Notes under the pieces: model-generated
What the model saw: the letters and a program-made list of their open reading frames with translations, nothing else
Databases searched by the model: none
Told to the model about the DNA's origin: nothing
Part shown: positions 13,518 to 22,239 of the stretch, piece by piece
Layout of the letters: each line of letters starts with the position of its first letter
Position numbering within the stretch: position 1 is the first letter of the stretch
Translations under genes and position numbers: made by a program
Assembly: GCF_019041915.1 (NCBI RefSeq)
Contig: NZ_JAHPYF010000001.1
Coordinates: 496,001-560,000, forward strand
From: Collinsella sp. MSK.8.10
Lineage (GTDB): Bacteria; Actinomycetota; Coriobacteriia; Coriobacteriales; Coriobacteriaceae
Length of the DNA stretch: 64,000 bases
Direction: 5' to 3'

Positions 13518-14954
13518 ATGCCAAAGAAGGCAGTGATATACGCGAGGTTCTCGTGCAACAGGCAGCGCGAGGCCTCAATCGAGGACCAGCTGCGCGTCTG
13601 CCGCGAGTGGTGCGCGCGCGAGGGCTACGAGGTCGCGGCGGAGTACTGCGACCGCGCCGTGTCGGGGCGCACCGACGACCGCCCCGAGTTCCAGCGGATG
13701 ATAGCCAACGCCGGCGAGAGCGAGATCGTCCTCGTCTACATGATGGACCGCTTCAGCCGCGGCGAGTACGACGCGCCGATATACAAGCGCGAGCTCGCCA
13801 CGCACGGGGTCAAGCTGGTCTCGGCGCTCGAGCAGATACCCGACAGCCCTGAGGGCATCATCTACGAGAAGCTGCTCGAGGGGCTCGCCGCCTGCGAGTC
13901 GAGGAAGACCGCCATCAGGACCAAGCGCGGAATGGAGGGCAACGCCCTCAAGTGCAAGACCAACGGCGTGCGCATCTTCGGATACCGCAGGAACGGGGAT
14001 GACGAGTACGAGGTCGACGAGGCGCAGGCGGCGTGGGTGCGCGAGGCCTTCGCGCTGAGGCTTGAGCGCATGTCCATGAACGCGATAGCGCGCGAGTTCG
14101 CTCGGCGCGGCCTCAGGACGCGCAAGGGCAACCCGTGCGGCCAGGCGATGGTGCAGCAGATGCTGCGCGACCGCAGGTACACGGGCAGGTACGAGTGGGG
14201 AGGCATCGTCCGCGAGGGCGGGATGCCGGCGATAGTGGACGAGGTGACGTTCATGGAGGTCCAGGGAATCAAGTGCCGCAAGCAGCGCTCGAGCGAGAAC
14301 TGGGGCGACTTCGCCCTCGCGGGAACGGCACTGTGCGCGGAATGCGGCAGGAACCTGCAGGGCGTGAGCGGCAGGGGCCGCAACAACGTGAAGTACGAGT
14401 ACTACAGCTGCCCGGGGTCGTGCGTCCGCAACATCAGGCGCGAGGAGCTCGAGGGCTCCATAGCCTCGGCGCTGCGCGGGCTGCTCGGCGACCGCGGCGA
14501 GGCGCTGCAGATAGCCAACATGGTAGCGGAGCGCGCGGACACGGCCGAGGTGCGGGCGCGCCGCAGGCAGGCCGAGGACTCGCTCAGGGCCGCGGAGAGG
14601 GGCCTGAGGAACATCCTCAACGCCATCGAGCAGGGCGTGATAGCGCCGGGCGTGAACGAGCGCATAGCCGAGCTGGAAGAGCAGCAGGCGCGCGCGAGGT
14701 ACGACCTCGAGGCCATCACGGACGAGCGGATTGACCCGGAGCGCTTCGCCGACTTCCTGCAGTGCGGGACGACGCTCGACGACGCGACGCTGCTGAAGGC
14801 GTTCGTGTGGCAGGCTGTCGTCTCGGAGGACGAGATACTGGTCACGCTGAACTACGACAAAAAGGGCGAACCCGCCAGATTGGACATCCAGCGGGTTCGA
14901 GCAAAATTGGAATGGTGCCCCCGGGCGGATTCGAACCGTCGACACCCGCTTTAG
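13518..14954 (+). CDS. int: Large serine recombinase, prophage integrase
   Basis: A 478-residue serine integrase. The catalytic domain begins MPKKAVIYARFSCNRQREAS with the nucleophile Ser in YARFS (residue 12), and continues with the conserved VYMMDRFSRG block. A recombinase domain follows (GYRRNGDDEYEVDEAQAAWV ... RKGNPCGQAMVQQMLRDRRY), then a zinc ribbon (ALCAECGRNLQG ... YYSCPGSC) and a coiled-coil-like helix (residues about 340-410). Its last dozen residues (CPRADSNRRHPL) are read from the tRNA-Arg gene, and its TAG stop falls in the anticodon loop. It integrates and, with a directionality factor, excises the prophage. Confidence 0.93.
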   Translation: MPKKAVIYARFSCNRQREASIEDQLRVCREWCAREGYEVAAEYCDRAVSGRTDDRPEFQRMIANAGESEIVLVYMMDRFSRGEYDAPIYKRELATHGVKLVSALEQIPDSPEGIIYEKLLEGLAACESRKTAIRTKRGMEGNALKCKTNGVRIFGYRRNGDDEYEVDEAQAAWVREAFALRLERMSMNAIAREFARRGLRTRKGNPCGQAMVQQMLRDRRYTGRYEWGGIVREGGMPAIVDEVTFMEVQGIKCRKQRSSENWGDFALAGTALCAECGRNLQGVSGRGRNNVKYEYYSCPGSCVRNIRREELEGSIASALRGLLGDRGEALQIANMVAERADTAEVRARRRQAEDSLRAAERGLRNILNAIEQGVIAPGVNERIAELEEQQARARYDLEAITDERIDPERFADFLQCGTTLDDATLLKAFVWQAVVSEDEILVTLNYDKKGEPARLDIQRVRAKLEWCPRADSNRRHPL

Positions 14955-14988
14955 GAGAGCGGTGCTCTATCCCCTGAGCTACGGAGGC
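14913..14988 (-). tRNA. tRNA-Arg(CCT)
   Basis: The minus strand folds as a 76-nt cloverleaf. Acceptor GCCTCCG pairs with CGGGGGC, the D arm is AGCTCAGGGGATAGAGC, the anticodon loop CTCCTAA has anticodon CCT at 14955-14953, the T arm contains GGTTCGAATCC, and CCA is encoded (14915-14913). It reads the rare Arg codon AGG. The 3' half overlaps the integrase end, so the prophage keeps the tRNA intact. Confidence 0.95.
14913..14988. other. Prophage attachment junction in tRNA-Arg
   Basis: Phage genes stop and host genes begin at this tRNA, and the integrase gene runs into it from the phage side. The core lies somewhere within the tRNA; the exact crossover cannot be placed without the opposite junction, which is outside the window. 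Confidence 0.6.
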
Positions 14989-15046
14989 ATGTTGCACTAG
15001 TGTAGCAGATTTACTGCATCGCAATACGTCGCATGACTAGACTTCG

Positions 15047-15115
15047 AAGTTGCGGTGGAATAGTTCCTGTCTGAAGCATCTAAAGCCGTATTTAGGAACT
15101 ATTTCACCGCAACTT
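15047..15115. repeat. Palindromic repeat family A, copy 1
   Basis: Arms AGTTGCGGTGGAATAGTTCC and GGAACTATTTCACCGCAACT pair across a loop of about 25 bases; the one arm difference is a G-U pair in plus-strand RNA. It starts nine bases past the stop of the DUF956 gene. Two further copies are at 18734-18800 and 63649-63715. Confidence 0.85.
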
Positions 15116-15123
15116 ATGAGGAG

Positions 15124-15522
15124 CTAGTTACCTTTGTGGAAGAGGTTTTTGATAACGGAGGGGATGCTCTTGGCGCCCTTGGCAGTCACATCGATAAAGT
15201 CGGGCGAACGCACGAGCTTATCCTCGTCGACGTACTTGCGGACCGCACGAAGCGTCTCTTTGTCGTCGCGCGTCGAAAACGTAAAGTGACCGTTATCCTT
15301 GGTGAAGATGGCAAAACGCGTAATCTTCTTGGTGCCGCGCAAAACCTCGGCGGCAATATAGTCGACCTCGTCCCACGGGATCTGAATATAATCCTCGGGA
15401 TTGCGCTCGTTATAGTACTCAAACGCCTTATTGCCCACCATCACGTTACCGTGGCTGGTAAGCCCCATCAGGCAGGTTGCCGGCGTTGCCAGATCGACCG
15501 TGCTGTTCTGAGATTGCGCCAT
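15124..15522 (-). CDS. DUF956 protein associated with mannose PTS (132 aa)
   Basis: Starts MAQSQNSTVDLATPATCLMG and contains GNKAFEYYNERNPEDYIQIP and FAIFTKDNGHFTFSTRDDKE, matching DUF956. Genes of this family accompany mannose-class PTS operons in many Firmicutes and Coriobacteria and have been linked to mannose uptake control. Start chosen at 15522; upstream residues lie beyond a hairpin. It is the last gene of the man operon, after a partial terminator. Confidence 0.82.
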   Translation of the reverse strand: MAQSQNSTVDLATPATCLMGLTSHGNVMVGNKAFEYYNERNPEDYIQIPWDEVDYIAAEVLRGTKKITRFAIFTKDNGHFTFSTRDDKETLRAVRKYVDEDKLVRSPDFIDVTAKGAKSIPSVIKNLFHKGN

Positions 15523-15550
15523 GCGCGCCTCGCCCTCCAAATAAAACAAT

Positions 15551-15586
15551 CGGACCGCATCCAGTGTACCCACCGGGTGCGGTCCG
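15551..15586 (-). terminator. Hairpin after manZ
   Basis: CGGACCGCA (15551-15559) pairs with TGCGGTCCG (15578-15586). On the minus strand it is followed by ATTGTTTTATTTGG. It lies between manZ and DUF956, so it may partly terminate the PTS transcript and lower DUF956 expression. Confidence 0.55.
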
Positions 15587-15642
15587 TTTCAATGGCTCAA
15601 AAGCCCTTACCTAGCAACTCTCGGTCTTAAGCCGAAACATGC

Positions 15643-16563
15643 TTACATGAAGCCGCAGAAGCGACCGATGATGCCGACGGCGAAGAGAGCCAGGATGATG
15701 ACGATCGGGCTGACCTTCTTCTTGAGGAGCTTGCAGACCAGCAGGGTCAGGCACACGGCGGCAAGGCCGGGGATGAGCTGATCGAGGTTGGCCTGAAGCG
15801 TGGTGACCTTCATCTGATCAAGGGCGGTAGCACCGATGGAGTTATACATCGTCAGCGCTTCCTTGATACCCTCGGAACCGGAGGGCAGGCTAGCCCAGTC
15901 GATAAAGGCGCCAGCAGACTGCTTGACCGTGGAGACGATCGGGGTGAAGGAAATGGACACCCAGCGCTCGACCAAGGCGCCGATGATGAACATACCCAGG
16001 ATGGAAGCGCCCTCGGTAACCTTGCCCATCAGACCGCCGGAGAGGTCCTTGGCGATGGAGGAGCCGACCTTGTAGCCAAACTCCTGCGTGTACCACAGGA
16101 AGGCGTAACGGATGATGTTCCACGCGAAGAAGAACAGCAGCGGACCGGCGATGCTACCGGACAGGGCCAGGGAAGCGCCCAGAGCACCCAGAATCGGGCG
16201 AAGGGTGAACCAGAAGACGGGGTCGCCGACACCGGCGAGCGGGCCCATCATACCGACCTTGACGCCCTGAATGGCGACGTCATCGATCGGAGCACCGTTG
16301 GCGCGCTCCTCCTCGAGGGCGAGGGTAACGCCAATGACGGGGGCGGAAACATAGGGGTGGGTGTTATAGAACTCCAGGTGGCGCTTAAGAGCGGCAATCT
16401 GGTCATCCTTGCTGGTGTAGAGCTTCTTGATCGCAGGGATCATTGCGAAGCACCAGCCGCCGTTCTGCATACGCTCGTAGTTCCACGAGCCCTGAAGGAA
16501 CTGATGACGGAAGCAAACCTTCTTGCGGTCAGCCTTGGTGAGCTGAATCTTGTTCTCTGCCAT
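15643..16563 (-). CDS. manZ: PTS mannose-family IID component
   Basis: A 306-residue IID subunit, starting MAENKIQLTKADRKKVCFRH. Family blocks seen are QGSWNYERMQNGGWCFAMIP (residues about 25-44), HPYVSAPVIGVTLALEEERA and VKVGMMGPLAGVGDPVFWFT. Several membrane helices occupy the second half. With IIC it forms the mannose-class permease that brings hexoses in as phosphates. The start at 16563 follows a GGAGGGGAG site; a GTG nine bases upstream is less likely. Confidence 0.95.
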   Translation of the reverse strand: MAENKIQLTKADRKKVCFRHQFLQGSWNYERMQNGGWCFAMIPAIKKLYTSKDDQIAALKRHLEFYNTHPYVSAPVIGVTLALEEERANGAPIDDVAIQGVKVGMMGPLAGVGDPVFWFTLRPILGALGASLALSGSIAGPLLFFFAWNIIRYAFLWYTQEFGYKVGSSIAKDLSGGLMGKVTEGASILGMFIIGALVERWVSISFTPIVSTVKQSAGAFIDWASLPSGSEGIKEALTMYNSIGATALDQMKVTTLQANLDQLIPGLAAVCLTLLVCKLLKKKVSPIVIILALFAVGIIGRFCGFM

Positions 16564-16579
16564 ATGTATCACTCCCCTC

Positions 16580-17398
16580 CTACTCGTAATCGTTCAGAAT
16601 GTCGCCGAGCGGGTCGCCGGAGCCACCGCCCATGCCGCCACCCTGCTTGGCCAGATCCTTAAGGCCAAGGTAGATGAGGGCAAGGGAGATGCCGATGAGA
16701 CCAAGGGCGATCAGCGTGAGCTGAGGGATGGCAGCAAGGACAAAGCCGAGGACGAAGAACGGCCAGGTCTCCTTGGTGGCCATCATGTTGATGACCATGG
16801 CGTAACCGACGGAAGCGACCATGCCGCCGCCGACAGCCATGCCGCCGGACAGCCAGTCGGGCATAGCGTTAAGCGCGTTGGTAACGGCCTCGGCCGGGAT
16901 GACGCACAGAAGCACTGCCGGGATGGCGATACGAAGGCCCTGCATGAGGATGGCAGCGTACTGCCAGCGCTCGATGCCGGAGAAGTCGCCCTTCTCGGCG
17001 CAACCGTCCATGGCGTGAGCGATAGCGGTAGCAATGGTACGGCAGATCATGGTCAGGAACAGACCAGCGACCGACAGCGGGACGGCGACGGCGATGGCCG
17101 CGGTAACGGCCTTGGCCGAATCAGTGGCGCCGCCGTTGAGGGCGAGCACCATGATGATCGAAGAAGCGACCGAGGCCAGAGCGGCGTCAGGCGCGACAGC
17201 GGCGCCGACGTTAGCCCAGCCAAGGGCCATCATCTGGAGCGAACCGCCCAGGAGGATGCCCTCCTGAAGGTGACCGGTTACGAGACCGATAAGCGTGCAT
17301 GCCACGAGCGGCTGATGGAACTGGAACTCATCCAGAATGCCTTCCATACCGGCAAGCAACGCGACAATCGCAACAAGCAGAATAGTGATTGCAGACAT
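16580..17398 (-). CDS. manY: PTS mannose-family IIC component
   Basis: A 272-residue membrane protein with several hydrophobic helices. It contains the IIC signature blocks FQFHQPLVACTLIGLVTGHL and GIILGGSLQMMALGWANVGA-type sequence (here GILLGGSLQMMALGWANVG), then IIMVLALNGG. It forms the sugar channel with IID. Sixteen bases separate it from manZ and 18 from manX, so the three are one operon. Confidence 0.95.
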   Translation of the reverse strand: MSAITILLVAIVALLAGMEGILDEFQFHQPLVACTLIGLVTGHLQEGILLGGSLQMMALGWANVGAAVAPDAALASVASSIIMVLALNGGATDSAKAVTAAIAVAVPLSVAGLFLTMICRTIATAIAHAMDGCAEKGDFSGIERWQYAAILMQGLRIAIPAVLLCVIPAEAVTNALNAMPDWLSGGMAVGGGMVASVGYAMVINMMATKETWPFFVLGFVLAAIPQLTLIALGLIGISLALIYLGLKDLAKQGGGMGGGSGDPLGDILNDYE

Positions 17399-17416
17399 GT
17401 ATCGGACCCTCCTTTA

Positions 17417-18406
17417 CTATGCTTGAGCGGCCAGTTCGGCCTTAGCTTTCTTCAACATGGCGTCGAGATCCTCGGAGGAATCCGAAGGAACCTTGCGGAC
17501 CTCGAACTTGACGCCCTTGGCCTTGAGAGCCTCGAGAGTCTTGACGTCGTCATCGCCCATGGCGACGGCGTTGGTGACGACGACCTTGCCCTTGGAGTGA
17601 GCCATGGAACCGATGTTGACTTCCTTGATGTCGACGCCGGCCTCGATGGCCTTGAGCAGATCCTGCGGGTTCTCGAAGAGCAGCATGGCCTTGGTGTCAC
17701 CAAAGCGCGTGTCCTTGACGACCTCGGCCATCTTCTTGATGGGCACGACGTTGGCATGGACTCCCGGAGGGGCAGCCTGCTCGATCATGGTCTTGCGGAG
17801 CTCGTCGTGAGCAACGCCGTCGGAAACCACGATGATGCGGTTGGGGTTGATCTGCTTGGTCCACGTGGTGGCCACCTGACCATGAAGCAGACGGGTGTCG
17901 ATACGGACGTGGGCAATCTTGATGTGCCCGTCGCCGATGACCGTTCCCGGAGGAATGGCGCCTGCAGGAGCAGCGGCGGCCGCAGCCGGCTTCTTCTCCT
18001 CGGGCTCCAGAGACTCGGGCTTGACGCGCACGCCAGCCTTAGCCTCAGTCACGAGATGTTTTGCGATCGCATGTGCAGTGTTCTTTGCGTCAAAGCGCTG
18101 CGAATATGCCTCGATGAGCATAGGCAGGTTGACACCGGTGACGATAGCCCAGGAATCGTGGCCCTCGATGAGCCCGCTGATCTGGTTGAACGGCGTGCCG
18201 CCCCACAGATCAACGAGGAAGAGCACCTGCTCCTGGTCCTCGAAGGAAGCGACTGCTTCCTCGACCTTGGCACGGAAGTCGTCGGGGCCCATGCTCGGCT
18301 CGAGCGAGACCACGGCAACAGACGGCTGATCGCCAAAGACCATCGAGCCCGTCTGCTTGATTCCAGCTGCCAAGTCCCCGTGGCTAGCAAGAACAATACT
18401 TACCAT
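17417..18406 (-). CDS. manX: PTS mannose-family IIAB component (fused)
   Basis: A 329-residue fusion. The IIA domain carries the phosphorylated His in VLASHGDLAAG (His about residue 9) and FLVDLWGGTPFNQ. An alanine/proline-rich linker (residues about 135-155) leads to the IIB domain with its active His in VRIDTRLLHGQVATTW. It accepts phosphate from HPr and passes it to the sugar. Start ATG at 18406 has an AGGAGG site seven bases upstream; the GTG just before is too close. Confidence 0.95.
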   Translation of the reverse strand: MVSIVLASHGDLAAGIKQTGSMVFGDQPSVAVVSLEPSMGPDDFRAKVEEAVASFEDQEQVLFLVDLWGGTPFNQISGLIEGHDSWAIVTGVNLPMLIEAYSQRFDAKNTAHAIAKHLVTEAKAGVRVKPESLEPEEKKPAAAAAAPAGAIPPGTVIGDGHIKIAHVRIDTRLLHGQVATTWTKQINPNRIIVVSDGVAHDELRKTMIEQAAPPGVHANVVPIKKMAEVVKDTRFGDTKAMLLFENPQDLLKAIEAGVDIKEVNIGSMAHSKGKVVVTNAVAMGDDDVKTLEALKAKGVKFEVRKVPSDSSEDLDAMLKKAKAELAAQA

Positions 18407-18409
18407 CAC

Positions 18410-18733
18410 ATAACCTCCTTTTTGTCTACGTATTTCCTACACGACATGAAAGGAGTATACCTGTTTGGATTGTGGAATTATAGCTAAATTCGCAAAAGGT
18501 TGGATTATTTGTTTAAACGTCTAAGTTTGTTACAAGTTGATTACGTTACTGCTTTTTGACTCATTACACGACAAGGCGTCGCTCATCAAGCCATGCATTT
18601 TACAGATACAAGCAGGCTGTTCATTAATATCGATTTTAGGCAAGCGCGAATGCGCTTGTACTGCCGCTATTTTGTTTAAACAGACATGGCTTGACTATTT
18701 TCGTGACTTATGGTCTATGAAACCACTCAAAAT
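18410..18733 (-). promoter_or_regulatory. man operon upstream region
   Basis: AT-rich 324 bases without genes. A TATAAT -10 element is on the minus strand at 18482-18477, with no strong -35. GTTTAAAC occurs twice (near 18510 and 18673), AAGCCATG near 18588 is mirrored by CATGGCTT near 18683, and CAAGCGC-GAAT-GCGCTTG near 18642 forms a hairpin. These may be binding sites for a PTS regulator; none is identifiable. Confidence 0.45.
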
Positions 18734-18800
18734 AGTTGCGGTGGAATAGTTCTTGTTTAAGAGCCAGAAGGCTGAATTTAGGAACTATTTCACCGCAACT
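18734..18800. repeat. Palindromic repeat family A, copy 2
   Basis: Same arms as copy 1 (AGTTGCGGTGGAATAGTTC and GAACTATTTCACCGCAACT), with a different loop of about 28 bases. It lies 11 bases past the hypA stop. Confidence 0.85.
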
Positions 18801-18811
18801 TATAGGGAATC

Positions 18812-19240
18812 CTAGGCGATGTGGAGGGGGTTGGCGGCGTCGACGGCGTCGGGGGCGTCGGAGAGGCCATCAGGAGCAGCGCCTGCCGGGTCCTCGTCGG
18901 GGGTCTCGATCTGTTTGATCATGACCTCTTGGCCCTGCAGCAAATAGGTCTCGCCGCTACCGCAATGGGGACAGGTCTTGCCGTGCTCGACCGTCGCGTA
19001 GTCGCAGCCGCACGCCTCGCAATGTGTCACGGCCTCGACGGGCTCCACGATAAGCTCCGCGCCCTGCGCGATAGGCTTTTTATCTGCTGCCCAGCGCCAA
19101 GCGTCGAGCAGCAAGTCGGGAACGACGCCCGAGACCTCGCCCAACAGCAACGTCACGCTCGAAACGCGACGCACGCCATGAGCGCGCGCCACGTTCTCGA
19201 CATCGCGAATGATGTGGTAAACGATCCCCAATTCATGCAC
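18812..19240 (-). CDS. hypA: Hydrogenase maturation nickel chaperone HypA
   Basis: A 142-residue HypA. The N-terminal MHELGIVYHIIRDVENVARA includes the nickel-binding MHE, and the zinc domain has CEACGCDYATVEHGKTCPHC (two CxxC pairs at residues about 74-95). A 35-residue acidic C-terminal tail extends past the usual length of about 115. It delivers nickel to NiFe-hydrogenase large subunits. The other maturation genes hypF, C, D and E are at 50-55 kb, and it stands beside a redox gene here. Confidence 0.92.
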   Translation of the reverse strand: MHELGIVYHIIRDVENVARAHGVRRVSSVTLLLGEVSGVVPDLLLDAWRWAADKKPIAQGAELIVEPVEAVTHCEACGCDYATVEHGKTCPHCGSGETYLLQGQEVMIKQIETPDEDPAGAAPDGLSDAPDAVDAANPLHIA

Positions 19241-19270
19241 TTTTTCTTCCGCCGTTCCCGTTATGGCTAC

Positions 19271-22048
19271 TTACTTGCGACCGAACTTAATCTTGATGGC
19301 GCGCTTGAGCGCGTACTTGCCGAGGCTTGGGAGCTTTTGCTCGTATTTGACCATCGTGGAGCACTCGGGGCGGTCGCGATCCAGATGGATGGCGTCGAAC
19401 GCGCACTTGGTGGTGCACAGGCCACAGCCGATGCACTTGTTGGGGTCGACGATCGAGGCGCCGCAGCCCAGGCAGCGGGCGGTCTCGGCGCGCACCTGCT
19501 CCTCGGAAAAGGTCTCAACATACTCGCTAAACGGTGCAGCCTTCTCGCGCTCGCGGTCCACGTGGGCAACCTCGCGGCTCGCGTTGTCGTAGCTCTCGAG
19601 CACAACGTCGTCGCGGTCGAGCGAGGTGTAGCGGCGCTGGTTGCGGCCGATGGTGAGCGTGGAGCCCGGCTGCACAAAGCGATGGATGGACACCGCGGCC
19701 TCGTGGCCGGCGGCGATGGCGTCGATGGCAAAGCTGGGGCCGGTGTAGACGTCGCCGCCCACAAAGATGTCGGGCTCGGCAGTCTGATAGGTCTGGGGAT
19801 CGGCAAGGGCACCCTGGCCGCGGCCGAGCTCCACTTTGGAGCCAGCCAGCAGGTCGCCCCACACAATGGACTGGCCAATCGACATGACGACACGGTCGGC
19901 ATCGACACGGCGCAGGTCGTTCTCGTCGTACTCGGGCGCAAAACGGCCCTCGTCGTCAAAGACACGCGTGCAGCGCTTGAAGGTGATACCGCAGACACGA
20001 CCGGCCTCGTCCAAGTGAATCTCCTTGGGGCCCCAGCCGCAGCTGATGTGCGCGCCGTCCTCAACGGCCTCGCGACGCTCCTCCTCGCTGGCGGGCATCT
20101 GAGCCTCGCTCTCCAGGCAGAACATCTCAACATGCTCAGAGCCCAGACGGCAGGCGTTGCGGGCAACGTCGATAGCCACGTTGCCGCCGCCCACCACAAT
20201 GGTGCGGCCGGGCAACGCGTCGATCTTGCCACTGTTGACCTCGCGAAGGAAGTCGACGGCTACGGTCACGTCCTCGGCATCCTCGCCCGGAATGCCGGCA
20301 AGGCGGCCGCCCTGGCAGCCAATGGCAACGTAGAAGGCCTTAAAGCCCTGCGCGCGCAGCTCGTCGAGCGTCACGTCGCGACCGACTTCCACGCCATAGC
20401 GGAACTCGGCACCCATCAGGCGAATGACCTCGACCTCGGCCTCGATAACATCCTTCTGCAGCTTAAAGCTGGGAATGCCGTAGGTAAGCATGCCGCCCGG
20501 GTGCTCGTTCTTCTCGAACACGACGGGCCTGTAGCCCTTCTCGGCCAGATAAAAGGCGCAGGACAGACCGGCCGGACCGGCGCCGATGATGGCGATCTTC
20601 TGGTCGAAGCCGCCGGCACGCGTCGGGGTCACCACAGGTGGGACATAGCGGGTCGCGGCATCCAGATCGCGCTGGGCGATGAACTTCTTGACCTCGTCGA
20701 TGGCCACGGCGGCGTCCACACGGCCGCGGGTGCAGGCATCCTCACAGCGGCGGTTGCACACACGGCCGCAGATAGCGGGCAGCGGGTTCTCGCGCTTAAT
20801 GAGTGCTAGGGCCTCGTCATAGCGACCCTGCGCCGCGAGCTTCAAATAGCCCTGAACGGCAACGTGCGCGGGGCAGGCCGTCTTGCAGGGAGCGGTGCCG
20901 GACTCGTGCGTCTCGATGCGGTTGTCGTTGCGGTAGTTGGGCGACCACTTGGTGTGGTCCCACTTGGTGGCATCGGGCAGCTCCTGGCGCGGATACTCGG
21001 GCACCTGTCCACCGGCCTTTTTGCTACAGAGCTTCTGGCCCAGTTTGGCGGCGCCGGCCGGACACACCTCAACGCAGCGACCGCAGGCCACGCACTTGTC
21101 CTTCTCGACCTTGGCGACATAGGCCGAGCGCGACAGGTTGGGCGTGTTGAACAGCTGCGAGGTGCGCAGGGCGTAGCACACGTTGACGTTGCAGTTGCAG
21201 ATGGCGAAGATCTTGTTCTCGCCGTCGATGTTGGTGATCTGGTGCACAAAGCCGTTGTCCTCGGCCTGGCGCAGGATGTCGTAGACCTCGTCGCGGGTCA
21301 CGTAATGGCCGCGATCGGTCTCGACCACGTAGTCGGCCATATCGCCCACGGCGATGCACCAATCGGCCGGGTCGTCGGCGCAGCCCTCACCCATCACGCG
21401 ACGGCTCGCGCGGCAGCTGCAGGTGCTGGCGGCATACTTACCCTCGTATTTGTCGAGCCAGTGCTCGATATGCTCAATAGGCACCGACGTGCTCGCGGCA
21501 TCGATAGCCTTCTCGACCGGAATGACATGCATGCCGATGCCGGCACCACCGGGCGGCACCATCGGCGTGGCCTTGGACAGCGGTCCCTTGGACGCCTGCT
21601 CAAAGAACTTGGCATAGACCGGGTGCTCCTCGAGCTGGCTCACGCGCATGTTGAGGAACTCGGCGGAACCCGGCACCAGCATGGGCAGCACCCACTGCTT
21701 GGCGCGCTCGGGGTTTTCCCAGTTGTACTCGAGCAGACCCGTGTAGCTCATGTCGTCGAGCATCTTCTCGATATCGGCTTCGGGCATGCCGGTGAGCTTG
21801 ACCATCTCGGGCAGCGTATAGGGACGGCGCATCTTCATCTTGCAGAGCACTTCGGCCTGCTCGTCAGTCGCGGCCTCGGCAAACGACCAGTACTCGTAGC
21901 CCAGCAGCTCATCGCGATGCAGCAGACGGTTGGTGCAGTGCTCGCACAGCTTGACGATGGCCTCGCGCGGATGCTCCGGCAGCGGCGGCACGAACTCCGA
22001 ACCGATGTCGGGCTCGGTGTAGCTAATCCCCGGTCCGTTGAGAATCAT
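19271..22048 (-). CDS. FAD/Fe-S pyridine-nucleotide oxidoreductase (925 aa)
   Basis: A multidomain redox protein starting MILNGPGISYTEPDIGSEFV. An N-terminal helical domain carries CSCRASRRVMGEG and CNCNVNVCYA. A 4Fe-4S motif CVACGRCVEVCPAG lies near residue 320, and a GltD-type Fe-S domain CKTACPAHVAVQ ... CGRVCNRRCEDACTRG follows. Next are an FAD site GAGPAGLSCAFYLAEKG near residue 485, an NADPH site VVGGGNVAIDVARN near 615, and two C-terminal ferredoxin clusters (CLGCG, CIGCGLCTTKC) near 860-880. It resembles GltD/NfnB-type electron-transfer enzymes; the substrate is unknown. A TetR regulator diverges from it. Confidence 0.85.
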   Translation of the reverse strand: MILNGPGISYTEPDIGSEFVPPLPEHPREAIVKLCEHCTNRLLHRDELLGYEYWSFAEAATDEQAEVLCKMKMRRPYTLPEMVKLTGMPEADIEKMLDDMSYTGLLEYNWENPERAKQWVLPMLVPGSAEFLNMRVSQLEEHPVYAKFFEQASKGPLSKATPMVPPGGAGIGMHVIPVEKAIDAASTSVPIEHIEHWLDKYEGKYAASTCSCRASRRVMGEGCADDPADWCIAVGDMADYVVETDRGHYVTRDEVYDILRQAEDNGFVHQITNIDGENKIFAICNCNVNVCYALRTSQLFNTPNLSRSAYVAKVEKDKCVACGRCVEVCPAGAAKLGQKLCSKKAGGQVPEYPRQELPDATKWDHTKWSPNYRNDNRIETHESGTAPCKTACPAHVAVQGYLKLAAQGRYDEALALIKRENPLPAICGRVCNRRCEDACTRGRVDAAVAIDEVKKFIAQRDLDAATRYVPPVVTPTRAGGFDQKIAIIGAGPAGLSCAFYLAEKGYRPVVFEKNEHPGGMLTYGIPSFKLQKDVIEAEVEVIRLMGAEFRYGVEVGRDVTLDELRAQGFKAFYVAIGCQGGRLAGIPGEDAEDVTVAVDFLREVNSGKIDALPGRTIVVGGGNVAIDVARNACRLGSEHVEMFCLESEAQMPASEEERREAVEDGAHISCGWGPKEIHLDEAGRVCGITFKRCTRVFDDEGRFAPEYDENDLRRVDADRVVMSIGQSIVWGDLLAGSKVELGRGQGALADPQTYQTAEPDIFVGGDVYTGPSFAIDAIAAGHEAAVSIHRFVQPGSTLTIGRNQRRYTSLDRDDVVLESYDNASREVAHVDREREKAAPFSEYVETFSEEQVRAETARCLGCGASIVDPNKCIGCGLCTTKCAFDAIHLDRDRPECSTMVKYEQKLPSLGKYALKRAIKIKFGRK

Positions 22049-22142
22049 GGTTGTCCCTTCTCTTGCCACAGCCCGGCGGGACCGCGGCGCCCCTCTTTTT
22101 TTTGCAGGCCGGGCATGCCCCCATGCCGTTCACCCGCCATTG

Positions 22143-22180
22143 TTGACATTGTGTCAAAAATAGTATTGACGAACCGTCAA
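22143..22180. promoter_or_regulatory. Twin TetR-type operators
   Basis: TTGACA-TTG-TGTCAA (22143-22157) and TTGACG-AAC-CGTCAA (22166-22180) are palindromes of the same form, with centres 23 bp apart, in the divergent spacer between the oxidoreductase and the TetR gene. They are the likely binding sites of that regulator. Confidence 0.75.
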
Positions 22181-22239
22181 CAATATTCAAGACTGTTAGG
22201 CGAACGGTCAGGCAAAAGAGGATGAAAGGCGGCAAAAAC

